Of a DNA stretch of 41,271 nucleotides, positions 26,014 to 32,649 are shown piece by piece. Each line of letters starts with the position of its first letter. The first letter of the stretch is position 1. Under the pieces are notes generated by a model. The model was not told the DNA's origin. It worked only from the letters and a program-made list of their open reading frames with translations, and ran no database searches. The translations under genes and the position numbers were made by a program. Source of the DNA: Bacteroidota bacterium (GTDB taxonomy: Bacteria; Bacteroidota; Ignavibacteria; UBA10030; UBA8401); the NCBI GenBank assembly GCA_021796215.1, contig JAJYOK010000026.1, forward strand, positions 1-41,271, written 5' to 3'.

Positions 26014-26692
26014 TTGCTTCGTCCCTGTTGATGTTGGTCGGGCGAACGATAGGTATTTCACGAATACCGAAAGCAAAATGATGTTTGAGCCTTGCTGTTG
26101 TAGCTTTCATTTCCTCGTAAAACGGAAACATTCTCCAATTCCACATATCCGGCAACCCATGAAGTGTCGCACAAACAGAGCGCACAAACTGCCGTGGGAA
26201 TTTCTCAGTGTTTGTCCAGACCAAAAACTTGTCACCCCGCCAGTTCAAATATATATATGGTTCGCCACTGAGTACTGAAAGGTCGGACATACTATTAAGA
26301 ATTGTCGGCGGCCCGCCTACGTTTAGAAATTGCTTTAACACCATTAATGAATCATTCACCGGAATTAGGTGGATGTGCGCGTGATTGATACAACTTGCTC
26401 CACATTTTGTTTCGGAGCCAGCACCGTGTTCGGCCATAATCAGTTCAGAGGAATATTCTCTCTTTAAAATGTCTGAAATTTTGTATAGTTCGTCCTGAAC
26501 TCTCGTCAGTTCAACTTTGCCGAGGAAAGCGAATGAGGTAACATGTTTTGTTGGCAAGTACAGACAGTACCCCTCAGTGAAGCAACCAACAGTGGGAACT
26601 AAAGCGTAACCGCCATCTGCGTATATCAATCTAGAGTTTTGCGCAATTTTTGTTCCAGAATATTCTTCACAAAATGGACATTCGTAAAACAT
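26003..26692 (-). CDS. HIT-domain protein with N-terminal zinc-knuckle-like Cys pair
   Basis: The protein is a nucleotide hydrolase or transferase of the histidine-triad superfamily. It has the triad in INHAHIHLIPV preceded by EHGAGSETKCGAS, the usual spacing, and an N-terminal CPFC pair that may bind zinc with later Cys or His. At 229 residues it is longer than simple HIT hydrolases (about 110-150). A C-terminal half with YLNWRGDKFLVWT and WNWRMFPF may define a substrate pocket. ATG at 26692, with AAGGAAGG about nine bases before, is preferred; a GTG at 26698 overlaps the upstream stop. Substrates of this family are usually nucleoside phosphoramidates, dinucleotides or sugar nucleotides. Confidence 0.75.
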   Translation of the reverse strand: MFYECPFCEEYSGTKIAQNSRLIYADGGYALVPTVGCFTEGYCLYLPTKHVTSFAFLGKVELTRVQDELYKISDILKREYSSELIMAEHGAGSETKCGASCINHAHIHLIPVNDSLMVLKQFLNVGGPPTILNSMSDLSVLSGEPYIYLNWRGDKFLVWTNTEKFPRQFVRSVCATLHGLPDMWNWRMFPFYEEMKATTARLKHHFAFGIREIPIVRPTNINRDEANVL

Positions 26693-26694
26693 GT

Positions 26695-27264
26695 TCACCG
26701 TCCTTCCTTAACTTTTGTAAATTCTCTGAAAAATAATGATCGCAATTCGTCTTCTTTGCCGTAATAAAAATGATTCATGTGCTTACTGCTCTTATTGATA
26801 TCGACCATTGTCTGGCATTCAAAAATGATTACTTTTGCTATAGGCATAGACTGAGTCAATCGTATTTGGCAAGGAGAGAAGTTGTATAGCTCAAAAGTTA
26901 TATGGCCAGAGAATTCTGGGTCAATAAAAAAGCTGCTTGGACTAGACATCACACCCAATCTCGCAACGTGAGACAATGTAGTGAAGAGTCCAAAGTGATT
27001 CGCGTCCAGCAAAATTTGTTCCTTACCAGAACAGAGAACAAATTCTTGTGGTTTGAGGTCATAGCGAGTCCAATTGCGTTGTAACGTTCCGTACGCTTTC
27101 CTGATGTCGCTTTCGGAGTATGGATCAATCGCAGTATCTTCCTTGTTTGAAAACGGCTGAAGATTTTCTCCAAGTGTGATAAGGAGGCTTTCCTTTCGGA
27201 TCGTACCTGAAAAAAGTATCGACCCATTTGTAAATGCATCACGCAGCCCAAGAAACCGAATCAT
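26695..27264 (-). CDS. dCTP deaminase/dUTPase-superfamily protein
   Basis: The 189-residue protein has the trimeric dUTPase/DCD beta-fold. The YDLKPQEFVLCSGKEQILL strand, ARLGV, IDPEFSGHITFELYN with the presumed catalytic Glu125, and a late IRLTQSMPIAKVIIF strand align with dCTP deaminases. The phosphate-binding G-R-S-S-x-A-R element is changed to T-L-S-H-V-A-R, losing the Arg and one Ser, so it may bind another nucleotide or have another activity. It is the first gene of an operon with the HIT and unknown genes. In phage defence, dCTP deaminases deplete the dCTP pool; whether this one does is inference. Confidence 0.75.
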   Translation of the reverse strand: MIRFLGLRDAFTNGSILFSGTIRKESLLITLGENLQPFSNKEDTAIDPYSESDIRKAYGTLQRNWTRYDLKPQEFVLCSGKEQILLDANHFGLFTTLSHVARLGVMSSPSSFFIDPEFSGHITFELYNFSPCQIRLTQSMPIAKVIIFECQTMVDINKSSKHMNHFYYGKEDELRSLFFREFTKVKEGR

Positions 27265-27378
27265 AATGTTCATCCTTTTTGTTTTCTGTAAGTTAACGAC
27301 ACGAGAATTTTGAGTAAAGAAAAATGATGTAAAATTGATCTAGGCTTTTATAAAATGAGTTAATGTATTAGAAAAAAG

Positions 27379-27405
27379 TAAAATGAAAAATCAATTTTCA
27401 TTTTA
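27379..27405. repeat. Perfect 11-bp inverted repeat upstream of the deaminase operon
   Basis: TAAAATGAAAA (27379-27389) and TTTTCATTTTA (27395-27405) form a perfect inverted repeat with a five-base centre, about 115 bases upstream of the dCTP-deaminase-like start. It has no T-run of terminator type. It is a candidate operator for a regulator of the divergent transcription units. The surrounding stretch 27274-27668 contains no gene. Confidence 0.5.
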
Positions 27406-27485
27406 TGAAAATCGTGATTGATAGCATGTAACAGGCTCACGCTTTAAAGCTGACTTTTTTGAACGCTTACCTCAACTCTACTGAG

Positions 27486-27518
27486 CAGTAGGATTTTTGT
27501 GTTATAACAGTAGGATTT
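27486..27518 (+). repeat. Two direct repeats spaced 22 bases
   Basis: The 11-mer CAGTAGGATTT occurs at 27486-27496 and again at 27508-27518, that is two DNA turns apart on the same face. It could be a tandem binding site for a transcription factor. Two copies are too few to call iterons. Confidence 0.4.
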
Positions 27519-27564
27519 AGTTGTTTCTGGAATGGTTTTAAGGCAATGACATGTTTCTCAATTC

Positions 27565-27649
27565 AAGGAGGTACTCCTTTTCAACAAAATTTCCCTCCTT
27601 ACAAAAAAACCCCCCTTGCCCAATGATGAAATCAGATCATTTCATCATT
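27565..27649 (+). promoter_or_regulatory. Structured leader of the 237-residue gene
   Basis: AAGGAG (27565-27570) can pair with CTCCTT at 27574-27579 or with the CCTCCTT at 27594-27600, which gives two mutually exclusive hairpins. A perfect 11-bp hairpin, AATGATGAAAT (27622-27632) with ATTTCATCATT (27639-27649), then ends five bases before the AGGAGG ribosome site at 27655-27660. The arrangement suggests control of translation or antitermination. No known riboswitch is recognised. Confidence 0.45.
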
Positions 27650-27668
27650 CATATAGGAGGAATTTCAC

Positions 27669-28382
27669 ATGGGCATCACTATTCATTACAAAGGGAAGGC
27701 GAAAAGCCGGGAAGCGATTGACGATCTCATTGACACGCTTGCCTACATCGCCACGGAGCGGAAATGGAAATACCGGCTTGTGCACGAGAAAGTGCAAGGG
27801 ATGTATCGCCCCTCATGGGGATACGGATATGGGTATATACCGGCGCTTGAGGATCGGGGAAAAGAGGGAATAGAATTCTTTCCCAAGATGATCTCCGAGG
27901 ATTGCAACGGCTACTTTCGCATCTTTGATACTCCGTACGCCGAAACCGTTCGCCATGCATTTACTGAAGGCCGTCAGCCGCAATTTCATATTGACACATC
28001 CATGAGGGGTATCTCCCTCGATCTCCATCCTCAGTGCGAGTCACTCGAGTTCATCTTTGATCTCAAGACGCTTGAGCTGGCGAATTACCAGACTTCTCAA
28101 GATCGTCCGCGCGTTGTCCTCGGTTACAATGGTTTCTTTTGCAAAACCCAATTCGCCGGGTTTGATACTCATATCACGGTGTGCAAGATCATCAAAATGA
28201 CGGAACGCTACATTGACTACAGCAGTATTGACGATGAAGCCGGCTTCTACTACCAGCAAGACACGGCAAAGGCTCAGAAGGAATTCGATGACATGGCGGA
28301 AAGGATTGAGTCGATGCGAAAGACGCTTTCGGCGCTTGGCAAGAAACATGGTTTCAATGTCGTCACCGGAGAAGAATTATAG
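27669..28382 (+). CDS. Uncharacterised conserved protein (MGITIHY family)
   Basis: The 237-residue protein begins MGITIHYKGK, and later has GISLDLHPQCESLEFIFD, FCKTQFAGFDTHITVCKII and a DDEAGFYYQQD segment. I have met this pattern in a widespread uncharacterised family whose members share the MGI-IHY start, an HP-CE-L-F-D strand, the KTQFA-x-x-x-HI strand and a DE-GY/F-W/Y element. No function is known to me. A strong AGGAGG fixes the start, and a clear terminator follows. Base use is richer in GC than the flanking deaminase cassette, suggesting a different origin. Confidence 0.65.
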   Translation: MGITIHYKGKAKSREAIDDLIDTLAYIATERKWKYRLVHEKVQGMYRPSWGYGYGYIPALEDRGKEGIEFFPKMISEDCNGYFRIFDTPYAETVRHAFTEGRQPQFHIDTSMRGISLDLHPQCESLEFIFDLKTLELANYQTSQDRPRVVLGYNGFFCKTQFAGFDTHITVCKIIKMTERYIDYSSIDDEAGFYYQQDTAKAQKEFDDMAERIESMRKTLSALGKKHGFNVVTGEEL

Positions 28383-28391
28383 CTACGAATA

Positions 28392-28419
28392 AAGCCCTGC
28401 GTAAGAACGCGGGGCTTTT
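28392..28419 (+). terminator. Rho-independent terminator
   Basis: AAGCCCTGCG (28392-28401) pairs with CGCGGGGCTT (28408-28417; one G-T pair) over a six-base loop and ends in TTTT. It follows the 237-residue gene by nine bases. Confidence 0.85.
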
Positions 28420-28582
28420 GAATTGCTGCGAGGTGGTCTGCTTGCTTGGCTTTGTGAGAAATAGTAGATTTGAGGAAAGACGGATTGATTAGGCCAATGA
28501 GATGGAAAGAAGTTAACAAAGCAAAGCGGCTGTAACACAGTATGATTCAGAGCCGTATTCAGCCAAGGAGATGAAGAAGAAA

Positions 28583-28744
28583 ATGGTTGACAAGATTGAT
28601 GTGCACGGTCTGACAGAAGAAGAAGTTGCGCTTCTCCAGCGAATTGTGGACTTGCTGAGGGGCGATGTTAAGGAAGACGAAAAGATGGAAGACGAAGAAA
28701 AAGTAGAAGGAAGCCGCTCCCTTAAACCACATTCACGGGAGTGA
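28583..28744 (+). CDS. Small acidic antitoxin-like protein
   Basis: This 53-residue frame, with an alternative ATG at 28571 directly abutting AAGGAG, encodes MVDKIDVHGLTEEEVALLQRIVDLLRG. A highly acidic tail of Glu, Asp and Lys follows. The V-H-G-L-T/S-E-E-E-V-x-x-L-Q-x-x-V-x-x-L pattern is that of short antitoxin-like proteins often paired with PIN toxins. No toxin frame follows it; the next gene pair is a separate MazEF-type module. It may be an orphan antitoxin. Confidence 0.5.
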   Translation: MVDKIDVHGLTEEEVALLQRIVDLLRGDVKEDEKMEDEEKVEGSRSLKPHSRE

Positions 28745-28787
28745 AAGATACGCTGAATCGAAGGGAAATTTACAAGGACTGGTATTC

Positions 28788-28816
28788 TTGACACCCATCC
28801 CTTGAATTGCTATCGT
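28788..28816 (+). promoter_or_regulatory. Sigma-70-like promoter of the MazEF-type pair
   Basis: TTGACA (28788-28793), a 17-base spacer and TATCGT (28811-28816) preceded by TGC (an extended -10) lie about 70 bases before the antitoxin start. This is a near-consensus housekeeping promoter by enterobacterial standards. Confidence 0.5.
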
Positions 28817-28881
28817 TGGTATGGTAACTTTAGATAATAACCATGACCAAAATCAAACCACTCAATTTAATAGGAGATCAT

Positions 28882-29103
28882 ATGACTTCGACTGAAATAA
28901 TAAACGAGTTCAAGAAACTCCCGCCTGATCAGCGCATTGACACGCTGGAAGCTGCTTTGCGATCTCTGCGAGACGAATTCAGAAGCAGAAATGACATAAA
29001 GCAAAGAATGGCGCGCGCGGCAAAGAAGTTACTGCCCGACTATGCTGCTGGCAGTGAGTTGACAAGTTTCACCGCGCTTGACAGCGAGAATTTCCATGTA
29101 TAG
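28882..29103 (+). CDS. Antitoxin of a MazF/PemK-type pair
   Basis: This 73-residue helical protein (STEIINEFKKLPPDQRIDTLEAALRSLRDEF, then a basic segment) precedes and overlaps the MazF-type toxin by eight bases, the usual toxin-antitoxin order. TAGGAG at 28871-28876 supports ATG at 28882. It has no obvious DNA-binding AbrB domain; the N-terminal helices may contact DNA and the C-terminal acidic or hydrophobic tail the toxin. Assignment rests mainly on position. Confidence 0.7.
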   Translation: MTSTEIINEFKKLPPDQRIDTLEAALRSLRDEFRSRNDIKQRMARAAKKLLPDYAAGSELTSFTALDSENFHV

Positions 29104-29434
29104 AGGAGAGATATGGCTCATCAATTTAGATCCTGCTGTCGGCTCCGAAATTCAGAAGACAAGACCATCTGTCATTGTAAGCGATGACACGGTGGGTATA
29201 TTGCCCCTTAAGGTCATCGTGCCAATCACAGAATGGAAAGATCGCTACGAAGATGCGCCATGGATGGTGCGGTTGGACCCCGATAGTGAAAACGGATTAG
29301 ATAAACCTTCTGCTGCAGATGCATTTCAAGTCCGCTCTCTTTCCCAGCAGAGGTTCGTACGGAAAATAGGTAAAGTCTCTGAGAAGAGCATGAAGAAAAT
29401 CACGGAAGCATTGGGTTTCGTCTTGAGCATCTGA
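29096..29434 (+). CDS. MazF/PemK-family endoribonuclease toxin
   Basis: The 112-residue protein is a predicted sequence-specific mRNA interferase. It starts MYRGEIWLINLDPAVGSEIQKTRPSVIVS, the family N-terminus with the catalytic Arg and Thr/Ser region, and has VIVPIT followed by the long loop, DAFQVRSLSQQRF and a C-terminal helix. ATG at 29096 overlaps the antitoxin stop, which couples translation. A terminator follows at 29454. The pair probably stabilises the element. Confidence 0.88.
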   Translation: MYRGEIWLINLDPAVGSEIQKTRPSVIVSDDTVGILPLKVIVPITEWKDRYEDAPWMVRLDPDSENGLDKPSAADAFQVRSLSQQRFVRKIGKVSEKSMKKITEALGFVLSI

Positions 29435-29453
29435 AATGTGTTGAATCTATTTG

Positions 29454-29482
29454 ACCATCCCAGCCAATTGGGATGGTTTTTA
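29454..29482 (+). terminator. Rho-independent terminator after mazF
   Basis: ACCATCCCA (29454-29462) pairs perfectly with TGGGATGGT (29469-29477) over a six-base loop, followed by TTTT. It ends the plus-strand toxin-antitoxin transcript; the minus-strand reading has no T-run. Confidence 0.85.
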
Positions 29483-29512
29483 TTTGTACTATTTTTCCGC
29501 CGAACCTCACTA

Positions 29513-30913
29513 TTACAAGAGCTTCCTCTGCCGCGTTTTGTCGCACTCTTCTTTTACATCAATAAAATAATCTCGCTTATATCTCATCAGAATCTTCGCT
29601 TCAACATCCTTTCTTAACACTCCATACTTCAATCGTGATTTTCTTATAATCTCTTCAACAAATGAATTCTCCGGTATTCTCACCGGCAGTGTCACCGCAC
29701 TGAAAGGCTGTGAGGTCACGCCGTTGATCATGAGTCGGAGATAGATGTGAAAGTTGGGGAGATTGACAAAGTCAGCGACGCCGAATGTCGGCTGAAACTC
29801 TGTAGCTAAATACCTCGCATCCTCTGCTCCGATCCTGAATGAAATAATCGTTCCGACATTGCCAAAGACAGCCGATCGCACTTTCTCATGCAATTGAGAA
29901 ATATACTGATGCGCGAAAATTAAATACAAACCATACTTCCGGCTTTCAGATAAAATGTCCGCAAAGGAAAGCGATACGAACGTGTGAAACTCATCGACAT
30001 ACAGATAAAACGATCTTCGTTTCTCAATCGGAACAGAAGCGCGGCTTGTCGCTGCAAGATAGATCATTGCTACAAGAAACGAACCCAAAACCATGCAGTT
30101 ATCTTCACCGATTGCTCCCTTGGAAAGATTCACGAGAAGAATCTTTCCCTCATCCATGATACTTCTGAGTTTGAAGCTGCTTTCCGGCTGTCCCACGATG
30201 TTCCTCAAGGGAAGGCTCGTCAGGAATTGTCCCATCTTATTTAAGATAGGTGCCGTCGCCTCAGAGCGGAGCCACTGGTTATATTTATCGAACTCATGAC
30301 TCCAGAACCGGCTCACCTCGATGCTCGTGAGATGACGAACCGCCTCCTGCCGGAACTCCGGTTCAGTCAGAAGCCTCGGAATATCGAGAAGCGTAGCACC
30401 AGGATATTCAAGGAGTGTCAGCAATGAATGCCTCAGGATATGCTCAAGTCTCGGTCCCCAGAACTCGAACCAGATCTTTTTGAAAACAGCGATCAGACCC
30501 GATACCACTAAGTGCTGTTGGTCGGGAGATATATTATAGAGAGGATTGAAGCCGATGGGGTAGTTCAAATCTCCCGGATTGAAGTAGATCACGTCTTTGA
30601 GCCGTTCTTTAGGAACTTGCTTGAGAAGCGTCTCAACCAAGTCCCCGTGCGGGTCAATGACAGCAATACCGTTGCCCTGTTTTATATCAGAGATTGCCAT
30701 TGTGGCGAGGAGATTTGACTTTCCCGTCCCTGTTTTTCCAATCAGATACATGTGCCCCCGCCGATTCTTCTCCTTGATGCCGAATTTCTTTCTGATGTCC
30801 CGCCAGTTTGTGACCGCAATGGGGGTGACCTGATGCTGTTCATCATTCATCCATGAATGATACGTCCGCACATTTTGGAAAGAAAAGAGGGGTTCTTTTG
30901 TCGCCTTGGGCAC
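29513..30913 (-). CDS. VirD4/TraD- or HerA-like DNA-pumping ATPase
   Basis: This 466-residue P-loop ATPase has Walker A GKTGTGKS (59-66), AVIDPHGDLVETLL, a Walker B region SFYLYVDEFHTFVS and a sensor-like FAHQYISQLHEKVRSAVFGNVGTIISFR. It belongs to the FtsK/HerA/TraD group used as coupling proteins for DNA transfer. No N-terminal membrane helices are visible, so it is a soluble form like those in many integrative elements. There is no relaxase or type IV channel gene in the window. The gene lies alone on the minus strand between plus-strand modules. Confidence 0.8.
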   Translation of the reverse strand: MPKATKEPLFSFQNVRTYHSWMNDEQHQVTPIAVTNWRDIRKKFGIKEKNRRGHMYLIGKTGTGKSNLLATMAISDIKQGNGIAVIDPHGDLVETLLKQVPKERLKDVIYFNPGDLNYPIGFNPLYNISPDQQHLVVSGLIAVFKKIWFEFWGPRLEHILRHSLLTLLEYPGATLLDIPRLLTEPEFRQEAVRHLTSIEVSRFWSHEFDKYNQWLRSEATAPILNKMGQFLTSLPLRNIVGQPESSFKLRSIMDEGKILLVNLSKGAIGEDNCMVLGSFLVAMIYLAATSRASVPIEKRRSFYLYVDEFHTFVSLSFADILSESRKYGLYLIFAHQYISQLHEKVRSAVFGNVGTIISFRIGAEDARYLATEFQPTFGVADFVNLPNFHIYLRLMINGVTSQPFSAVTLPVRIPENSFVEEIIRKSRLKYGVLRKDVEAKILMRYKRDYFIDVKEECDKTRQRKLL

Positions 30914-30972
30914 AAATACCTCTCTTACGAATCACTCTCCGATGAAAGAAAATGAAATCAGCAATTTACAAT

Positions 30973-31006
30973 TCCGCCACAGGCGGATCAGACGATTATT
31001 GTCTGA
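30973..31006. repeat. Two-hairpin REP-like leader element
   Basis: TCCGCC/GGCGGA with loop ACA (30973-30987) is followed directly by TCAGAC/GTCTGA with a seven-base loop (30988-31006). The unit ends 19 bases before the AAGGAGG of the gene starting at 31038. The same two-hairpin layout occurs at 32606-32635. Confidence 0.65.
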
Positions 31007-31037
31007 CAACCAATATCATCACGATAAGGAGGTATGT

Positions 31038-31430
31038 ATGAAAACCGTCCGATATCTCGACATCTGCACCATTGATGGACAGGTGCTCTTCAGTTTTTGT
31101 CTTACCGAGCGGGAAGTTCGGGAAACCTATGCGGCAGCAGAGCAGCCCGCCTCGCCACCGTCGAAGCCAACAATTACCGCTCAGCAGCGCTCACCGGTTG
31201 AAAAGAAAAACGGCACACCGGATGGAGAACCAATGACACAGGCACAACAACGGAAGCTCTTCCGTCTTCTCGCGGCAAAAGAAATTGAAGGGGAGAGAGC
31301 TCACGATGAATTGAAGCGACTTTTTCAGGTTGTCTCGCTCAGTGACATTAGAAAAGCTGAGGCGAGCGCCATGATCGACCGTTTGATTCAGGAAACGAAA
31401 GGAGGGAACGGTCATGGACCATCTCTCTAG
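31038..31430 (+). CDS. Small recombination-associated-like protein
   Basis: The 130-residue protein has an N-terminal beta segment (VRYLDICTIDGQVLFSFCL), a Pro/Ser-rich linker and a C-terminal helical module MTQAQQRKLFRLLAAKEI...LSDIRKAEASAMIDRL. That module resembles the T-x-x-Q-x-x-x-[IL]-x-x-L...L-[ST]-x-x-E-A-S-x-[LM]-I-x-x-L domain that often ends phage recombination and single-strand DNA-binding proteins. AAGGAGG five bases before ATG fixes the start. The end overlaps the Cas4-like nuclease gene by 17 bases, so the two are coupled. Function is inferred. Confidence 0.55.
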   Translation: MKTVRYLDICTIDGQVLFSFCLTEREVRETYAAAEQPASPPSKPTITAQQRSPVEKKNGTPDGEPMTQAQQRKLFRLLAAKEIEGERAHDELKRLFQVVSLSDIRKAEASAMIDRLIQETKGGNGHGPSL

Positions 31431-32223
31431 CAGCCAGATCAATCTTTATCTCCAGTGCGCGTTGAAATACAAATTCCAATATATTGACCAGTTCCCGAAG
31501 CCATTTCGGCCGTCAGCCCTTGTTTTTGGGAGCGCCGTCCATTCCGCTCTTGCATGGTTTCATGAGGAGAAGATGAAGGGGAACCAGATAACGCTCGAAG
31601 CGCTTTACCGCATCTTCGATGCCGATTGGTTCAGCCAAAAGATAGGAGAGCCGCTCCGCTTCAAAGAAGGGGAACAGGAAATGGCATTGGTCAACTTGGG
31701 AAAGGAGTTTCTCACGATGTATGCGAAAGAGGAGCTTCCGGAGATCAAGGGAGCCGAAATTCATTTTTCAATTCCTCTCGTTGATACGATAACGGGAGAA
31801 GACTTCAAGATTGATTTGGAAGGATTCTTCGATCTTGTCGAAGGGGAAGGAACGATTGTGGAATTTAAAACATCGGCACAGACGCTAAGTGCCAGCGACA
31901 TCGACAATCGTCTTCAGCTTACCGCCTACTGCTATGCCTATGAAATCCTGAACCACAAGCCACCCGCAGGATTGAAAGTTGTGAACTTCGTCAAGGCGAG
32001 AAAACCGAAAATGGTGGTAACAGAAACAAAGCGTGGAAAGGGAGACTATCAGGGATTCTTCTACATCGTCCGGGAAGTTCTGAATGGCATCAAAGGAGGA
32101 TTCTTTCCTCCCCGGATGGGATTTTGGTGCAAAGACTGCGAGTATGCGGCGATCTGCCCTCTCTGGAAACATACTGTTGGAGTAAAGACCAAGGAGAGCC
32201 AATCTGCAGTTGAAGCATACTGA
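31414..32223 (+). CDS. Cas4/RecB-like PD-(D/E)XK nuclease with four-Cys cluster
   Basis: The 269-residue protein is a predicted DNA exonuclease of the RecB/AddB/Cas4 group. The SSSQINLYLQCALKYKF N-terminus (Cys15), His43, the catalytic core GFFDLV (Asp140) with IVEFKTS (Glu150, Lys152) and the QLTAYCYAY helix are all present. The C-terminal WCKDCEYAAIC (Cys239, 242, 248) completes a four-Cys iron-sulfur site with Cys15. No CRISPR array or other cas gene is in the window, so this is a stand-alone mobile-element nuclease probably acting with the preceding small protein in recombination. Confidence 0.85.
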   Translation: MDHLSSSQINLYLQCALKYKFQYIDQFPKPFRPSALVFGSAVHSALAWFHEEKMKGNQITLEALYRIFDADWFSQKIGEPLRFKEGEQEMALVNLGKEFLTMYAKEELPEIKGAEIHFSIPLVDTITGEDFKIDLEGFFDLVEGEGTIVEFKTSAQTLSASDIDNRLQLTAYCYAYEILNHKPPAGLKVVNFVKARKPKMVVTETKRGKGDYQGFFYIVREVLNGIKGGFFPPRMGFWCKDCEYAAICPLWKHTVGVKTKESQSAVEAY

Positions 32224-32267
32224 CACAAAGAGATACACTAATCACAATTCATTCACAAGTCCCGAAG

Positions 32268-32282
32268 TCCGCCGAAGGCGGA
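32268..32282. repeat. REP-like hairpin in leader of DUF3276 gene
   Basis: TCCGCC/GGCGGA with loop GAA (32268-32282), identical arms to those at 30973 and 32606. It ends seven bases before AAGGAG of the gene at 32304. The second hairpin of the longer units is absent and is replaced by TTCGAA. Confidence 0.6.
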
Positions 32283-32303
32283 TTCGAAGAAAGGAGCCAT
32301 ATC

Positions 32304-32528
32304 ATGGCAGAGACCAATGCGTTGTTTTCGACCAAGGTCAAAGTGGGCCGGAATACTTATTACGTCGACGTCAAAGAGGCGAAGAACGGAAATAAGTATC
32401 TCTCGATTACTGAGAACCAGTATGACGGGGAGACAAACAAGAAGACCACGATTCGTGTCTTTGGCGAAGCGATCGGTCAATTGAGTCAGGCAATCAGTGA
32501 TGCCTTGATTTCAATAGTGGAATCCTGA
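32304..32528 (+). CDS. DUF3276 / PUR-like small nucleic-acid-binding protein
   Basis: The 74-residue protein has FSTKVKVGRNTYYVDVKEAKNGNKYLSITENQ followed by a strand and a terminal helix. This is the PUR-repeat pattern of DUF3276, a family of the Bacteroidota and relatives that binds single-stranded DNA or RNA. It may assist the preceding nuclease and recombination-like proteins. AAGGAG eight bases upstream fixes the start, a palindromic hairpin stands just before it, and a terminator follows. Confidence 0.75.
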   Translation: MAETNALFSTKVKVGRNTYYVDVKEAKNGNKYLSITENQYDGETNKKTTIRVFGEAIGQLSQAISDALISIVES

Positions 32529-32553
32529 CAACTGGGATTTTGCTAATTCATAC

Positions 32554-32584
32554 AATGCCCTGTTTCAAGACAGGGCATTCTTTT
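32554..32584 (+). terminator. Rho-independent terminator
   Basis: AATGCCCTGT (32554-32563) pairs perfectly with ACAGGGCATT (32570-32579) over a six-base loop and is followed by CTTTT. It ends the nuclease/DUF3276 transcript. Confidence 0.85.
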
Positions 32585-32605
32585 GTTCAACGATACTTAT
32601 GAAAG

Positions 32606-32635
32606 TCCGCCAAAGGCGGATCAGCCTTTGGCTGA
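32606..32635. repeat. Tandem pair of perfect REP-like hairpins
   Basis: TCCGCC AAA GGCGGA (32606-32620) is followed without a gap by TCAGCC TTT GGCTGA (32621-32635), two perfect 6-3-6 hairpins. The AAGGAG ribosome site of the next gene begins at the next base, 32636. It is the best-preserved copy of the family seen in this window. Confidence 0.7.
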
Positions 32636-32649
32636 AAGGAGAATGTTTT

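Noticed and set aside
27486-27518. Direct repeats as replication iterons
   Set aside because: Only two copies and no replication initiator nearby; a regulator site is more economical.
30973-32635. Recurring palindromes as a degenerate CRISPR array
   Set aside because: Copies are separated by whole genes, vary in length and have no spacers of regular size; no cas1 or cas2 is present despite the Cas4-like nuclease.
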